Below the pieces are notes generated by a model. It had not been told where the DNA came from and did not search any database. It was given only the letters and a program-made list of their open reading frames with translations. This document shows positions 5,507-7,650 of a stretch of 7,650 nucleotides of DNA, in pieces (positions within the stretch are counted from its first letter, which is position 1; every line of letters begins with the position of its first letter). The stretch is from an uncultured Burkholderiales bacterium. GTDB lineage: Bacteria > Pseudomonadota > Gammaproteobacteria > Burkholderiales > Burkholderiaceae_C. Both the position numbers and the translations under genes were made by a program. The DNA lies in contig CAIODK010000245.1 in assembly GCA_903856995.1 (NCBI GenBank), positions 1 to 7,650 on the forward strand, in the 5' to 3' direction.

Positions 5507-6295
5507 TCAAGTCTTGAAACGCTTCTGGGTCAAATGCAGTGCAATCTTCCAGCCCACCCATGCATAGACAGCCAACACGCCAAGGTGCAGCGCAGCGTCG
5601 GCGGGCCACTGGTCTAGAAACAAGGGGCGCACCAAGGCAATGGCTTGGGTGAGGGGTAGCCATTCAGACACGTCACGCACGATGCCCGGCAGTTGGTCGC
5701 GCGGAAAGAACACGCCGCTCAAGAACATCATGGGCGTGAGAAACAGCGTGAAGTAGTAGGAGAAAAAGTCATAGCCTTTGGCCAGCGCATTGAAGATGAG
5801 TGCGATGCAACTGAAGGTGATGCCCACGAACAGCAAGATGGGCCACGCGGCCAAGAGCTTCCAGCTCTGTGTGATGCCCAGCGCGCACATGACGCCCAAG
5901 ATGGCCGTGATGGTGAACAAAGACTTGAAGGCGGCCCACAGCATCTCGGCCAACAGCACGTCGTCTAGGCGCATGGGGGCATTCAAGATGCCGTCCCACG
6001 TCTTTTGTACATGCATGCGCGAGAAGGCCGAGTACAGCGCCTCAAACGTGGCCGCGTTCATCGCACTCATGCAGATGGAGCCGCTGGCCAAGAACAAGAT
6101 GTAAGGCACTTTCTGATCATCCAAGGTCACCTCGCCCACAAGGGCTCCCATGCCGTAGCCAAAGGCGACCAACCACATCAAGGGTTCAGCAATGTTGGCG
6201 ACGAGGCTGGGGATGGCGAGCTTGCGCCACACCAACAGGTTGCGCAAGAAGACGGGCCAGAAACGGAAATAGGTGTGCTTAAAAGTCATTGACAT
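5507..6295 (-). CDS. ABC-2 type permease, NodJ-type
   Basis: This 262-residue integral membrane protein belongs to the ABC-2 exporter family. Six hydrophobic segments are visible at about 29-52, 65-85, 118-140, 148-171, 176-197 and 234-256. Landmarks typical of NodJ-like permeases are EPLMWLVAFGYGMG (37-50), the TFEALYSAF..M..QKTWDGIL stretch (83-104), and the FLSGVFFPRDQLP segment (191-203) before the last helices. Paired with the adjacent ATPase it would form an inner-membrane exporter; in rhizobia the relatives export lipochitin oligosaccharides, and the substrate here is unknown. The first ATG at 6295 is preferred over the one at 6289 because AGGAGG lies eight bases before it. It begins three bases after the ATPase stop codon, so the two are co-translated. 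Confidence 0.93.
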   Translation of the reverse strand: MSMTFKHTYFRFWPVFLRNLLVWRKLAIPSLVANIAEPLMWLVAFGYGMGALVGEVTLDDQKVPYILFLASGSICMSAMNAATFEALYSAFSRMHVQKTWDGILNAPMRLDDVLLAEMLWAAFKSLFTITAILGVMCALGITQSWKLLAAWPILLFVGITFSCIALIFNALAKGYDFFSYYFTLFLTPMMFLSGVFFPRDQLPGIVRDVSEWLPLTQAIALVRPLFLDQWPADAALHLGVLAVYAWVGWKIALHLTQKRFKT

Positions 6296-6298
6296 GGG

Positions 6299-7222
6299 TT
6301 AGCCCTCCTCGCGGATTTGGCGTCCGGTCATTTTCAAAAACAAATCTTCCAAGTTGGCCGGGCGGTGCAGCGTGCGCAGGCCCGGATAGGCGTGCAGCGC
6401 TTGCAGCAACGGTGTTGCGTCTTGCACATAGAAGAACACGGTCTCGCCGCTGGTCTCCACCCGTTGCGCCAAGCTGGCCAGCGGGCTGCTGACCAACGCC
6501 AACGCGCCTTGGCCATACACCTCCACCACATCGGGCTCCAGGTGTTGCGCAATCAAATCACGCGGCGCACCTTCGGCAATTTTTTTACCTTGGTCAAGCA
6601 GGAGCAAGCGGTGGCACAAACGCTCGGCTTCGTCCATGAAGTGCGTCGTCAGCAAAATAGATTTGCCTTGTTGCAGCAGTTGTTGCAGGCGCTCCCACAT
6701 CAGGTGGCGCGCTTGCGGGTCAAGGCCGGTGGTGGGCTCGTCGAGCAGCAGCACATCGGGGTTGTTGATCAGGGCGCGGGCCAAGCTGAGCCGACGTTTC
6801 ATGCCGCCCGACAGCTCACCCGGTTTGGCGTCGGCCTTGTGCGTGAGCGCAGCGAACTCCAGCAACTGCGGAATGCGCGCTTGGATGTCGGCTTTTTTCA
6901 TGCCAAAGTAGCGGCCAAACACCATCAGGTTTTCAGCGCAGGTGAAGTCGGGGTCGAGCGTGTCGAACTGGCTCACCACACCCAAACGCGCTTTGATGGC
7001 CAGTGCATCCTCGGGCATCGACAAACCAAACGCGTGGATGTTGCCGCCATCGGCCTGCGTGAGACCCAGGCACATGCGCAACGTGGTGGTTTTGCCTGCG
7101 CCGTTGGGGCCGATCACGCCCAAGCATTCGCCGGGTGCGATGCTGAAAGACACGTCGTTCACCACGGTGTTGTCACCATAGCGTTTGAGGAGGTGATTGC
7201 ATTCAAAAAGTGGGGTGCTCAT
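6299..7222 (-). CDS. ABC transporter ATP-binding protein, NodI-type
   Basis: This 307-residue cytosolic ATPase of an ABC-2 exporter shows Walker A GPNGAGKT at 38-45, the Q-loop SQFDTLDPDFT (84-94, Gln85), signature LSGGMKRR at 137-144, Walker B VLLLDEP at 157-163, D-loop GLD at 166-168, and the H-loop THF with His194. The phrases QFD.LDPDFT, LSGGMKRRL and DPQARHLMWERL are characteristic of NodI and its Burkholderiales paralogues. A C-terminal extension of about 90 residues ends in LEDLFLKMTGRQIREEG. The start at 7222 (MSTPLFECNHLLKRYG) is chosen because domain homology begins there. The open frame continues upstream to 7390, but that would overlap the divergent psd gene and add unrelated sequence. 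Only a weak AGG precedes the start. It is followed three bases later by the permease. Confidence 0.94.
   Translation of the reverse strand: MSTPLFECNHLLKRYGDNTVVNDVSFSIAPGECLGVIGPNGAGKTTTLRMCLGLTQADGGNIHAFGLSMPEDALAIKARLGVVSQFDTLDPDFTCAENLMVFGRYFGMKKADIQARIPQLLEFAALTHKADAKPGELSGGMKRRLSLARALINNPDVLLLDEPTTGLDPQARHLMWERLQQLLQQGKSILLTTHFMDEAERLCHRLLLLDQGKKIAEGAPRDLIAQHLEPDVVEVYGQGALALVSSPLASLAQRVETSGETVFFYVQDATPLLQALHAYPGLRTLHRPANLEDLFLKMTGRQIREEG
6304..6309 (-). promoter_or_regulatory. Strong SD of the permease, embedded in the ATPase C-terminus codons
   Basis: AGGAGG on the minus strand is part of the last sense codons (Arg-Glu-Glu-Gly) of the ABC ATPase gene and lies eight bases before the permease ATG. 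It fixes the permease start and shows tight coupling of the two genes. Confidence 0.8.
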
Positions 7223-7252
7223 GGGCCTATTTTGCACGCCTAAAATTGCCAA
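7223..7252. promoter_or_regulatory. 30-base divergent start region between the ABC ATPase and psd
   Basis: Only 30 bases separate the two outward-facing ATG codons. TAAAAT (7241-7246, plus) ends six bases before the psd ATG. CAAAAT (minus strand, 7234-7229) ends six bases before the ABC ATG. Neither has a good -35 box in range, and the psd side has no SD. Promoters either overlap the opposing coding sequences or produce very short leaders. Confidence 0.35.
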
Positions 7253-7650
7253 ATGAATGAAAAAACTTTCGTCGCCTTGCAGCACCTCTTGCCTAAGCAA
7301 TTGCTCACCCAGTTTGCGGGCGCTGTGGCGCGCGCGCGTTGTGGCAAATGGACGCATGCCCTCATCCAATGGTTTGTGGGCAAGTACCAAGTCAACATGG
7401 ACGAGGCTGCACAGCCCGACATCACGCAGTACGCCTGCTTCAACGACTTCTTCACCCGTGCCTTAAAGCCCGGCGCGCGCCCCTTGGCCGATGCCGCGTT
7501 TGTTTGCCCCGTAGACGGCGCGATCAGCCAGCTCGGACACATCGATGGCGACCAAATTTTCCAGGCCAAAGGCCACAGCTACAGCACGCAAGCGCTTGTC
7601 GGCGGTGATGCCAGCTTGGCGGCCCAGTTTCAAGACGGCGAGTTCGCCAC
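7253..7650 (+). CDS. psd: Phosphatidylserine decarboxylase, N-terminal part (runs off window)
   Basis: The frame from ATG 7253 stays open to the right edge (132 codons visible) and reads as the proenzyme of phosphatidylserine decarboxylase. This inner-membrane enzyme converts phosphatidylserine to phosphatidylethanolamine, the main membrane phospholipid. Visible family features, comparable to the E. coli protein, are the LQHLLPKQLLTQFAG start, KYQVNMDEA (44-52), FNDFFTRALKPGARPL (63-78), PVDGAISQLG and QAKGHSYS. The visible part ends before the LGST self-cleavage site that creates the pyruvoyl cofactor, so activity cannot be judged. No SD precedes the start. A -10-like TAAAAT lies six bases upstream, so a leaderless transcript is possible. 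The next ATG (7257) is in another frame and is not used. Confidence 0.93.
   Translation, partial: MNEKTFVALQHLLPKQLLTQFAGAVARARCGKWTHALIQWFVGKYQVNMDEAAQPDITQYACFNDFFTRALKPGARPLADAAFVCPVDGAISQLGHIDGDQIFQAKGHSYSTQALVGGDASLAAQFQDGEFA

Noticed and set aside
6317..7243. A 308-codon open frame on the plus strand opposite the ABC ATPase gene
   Set aside because: It lies fully antisense to a gene with all ABC motifs, has no recognisable domain and no SD. Long antisense frames are expected with this codon bias.
7327..7338. Alternating GC run at the start of psd
   Set aside because: It encodes Ala/Arg codons within psd and is explained by coding content and high G+C.
7223..7390. N-terminal extension of the ABC ATPase by 56 residues
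   Set aside because: It would overlap the divergent psd coding region. NodI-type homology begins at the ATG at 7222 and the extension has no domain features.
7257..7466. ATG at 7257 followed by a Lys-rich start as a separate small gene
   Set aside because: It overlaps psd in another frame. The psd frame matches family motifs throughout, while this one matches none.

Overview
The window looks like chromosomal DNA of a betaproteobacterium, most likely Burkholderiales and probably Comamonadaceae. This is judged from protein style only: orphan Bug-type periplasmic binding proteins, a kinase fused to a universal stress protein domain, a NodI/NodJ-type ABC pair, and moderately high G+C with a strong GCC/TTG/CTG codon habit. 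Coding density is very high, no stretch over 150 bases lacks a gene, and I see no mobile element, CRISPR array, tRNA or rRNA.

Left part, plus strand (1-2363): the last 34 codons of a probable acyl-CoA (phenylacetate-CoA ligase-like) synthetase, then two separate genes for tripartite tricarboxylate transporter (TTT/Bug) solute-binding proteins. A clear intrinsic terminator lies between the two Bug genes. Both have a strong Shine-Dalgarno (SD) sequence at the same spacing and a nearly identical 14-base element just upstream of it. No TctA or TctB membrane subunit is present.

Middle, minus strand (2371-5429): a compact run in the order 3-hydroxybutyryl-CoA dehydrogenase, calcineurin-like metallophosphoesterase, Ser/Thr kinase-UspA fusion. 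The last two overlap by four bases (ATGA), so a putative phosphatase and a kinase are translationally coupled behind a central metabolic enzyme. The kinase gene meets the second Bug gene tail to tail with only 7 bases between them and no visible terminator.

Right part: an ABC exporter pair on the minus strand (ATP-binding protein at 6299-7222, then permease at 5507-6295) of the NodI/NodJ type. It is followed by a 77-base gap and then the dehydrogenase, so all five minus-strand genes could be read as one long transcript or as two units. Divergent from the ABC pair, with only 30 bases between start codons, phosphatidylserine decarboxylase (psd) begins at 7253 and runs off the window.

The most unusual feature is the translationally coupled phosphoesterase/kinase-Usp pair, a candidate reversible phosphorylation module. 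Secondary points are the shared leader element of the two Bug genes and the very tight psd/ABC divergent region, where each start codon has a -10-like hexamer six bases upstream. Nothing here can be called a new system from sequence alone.
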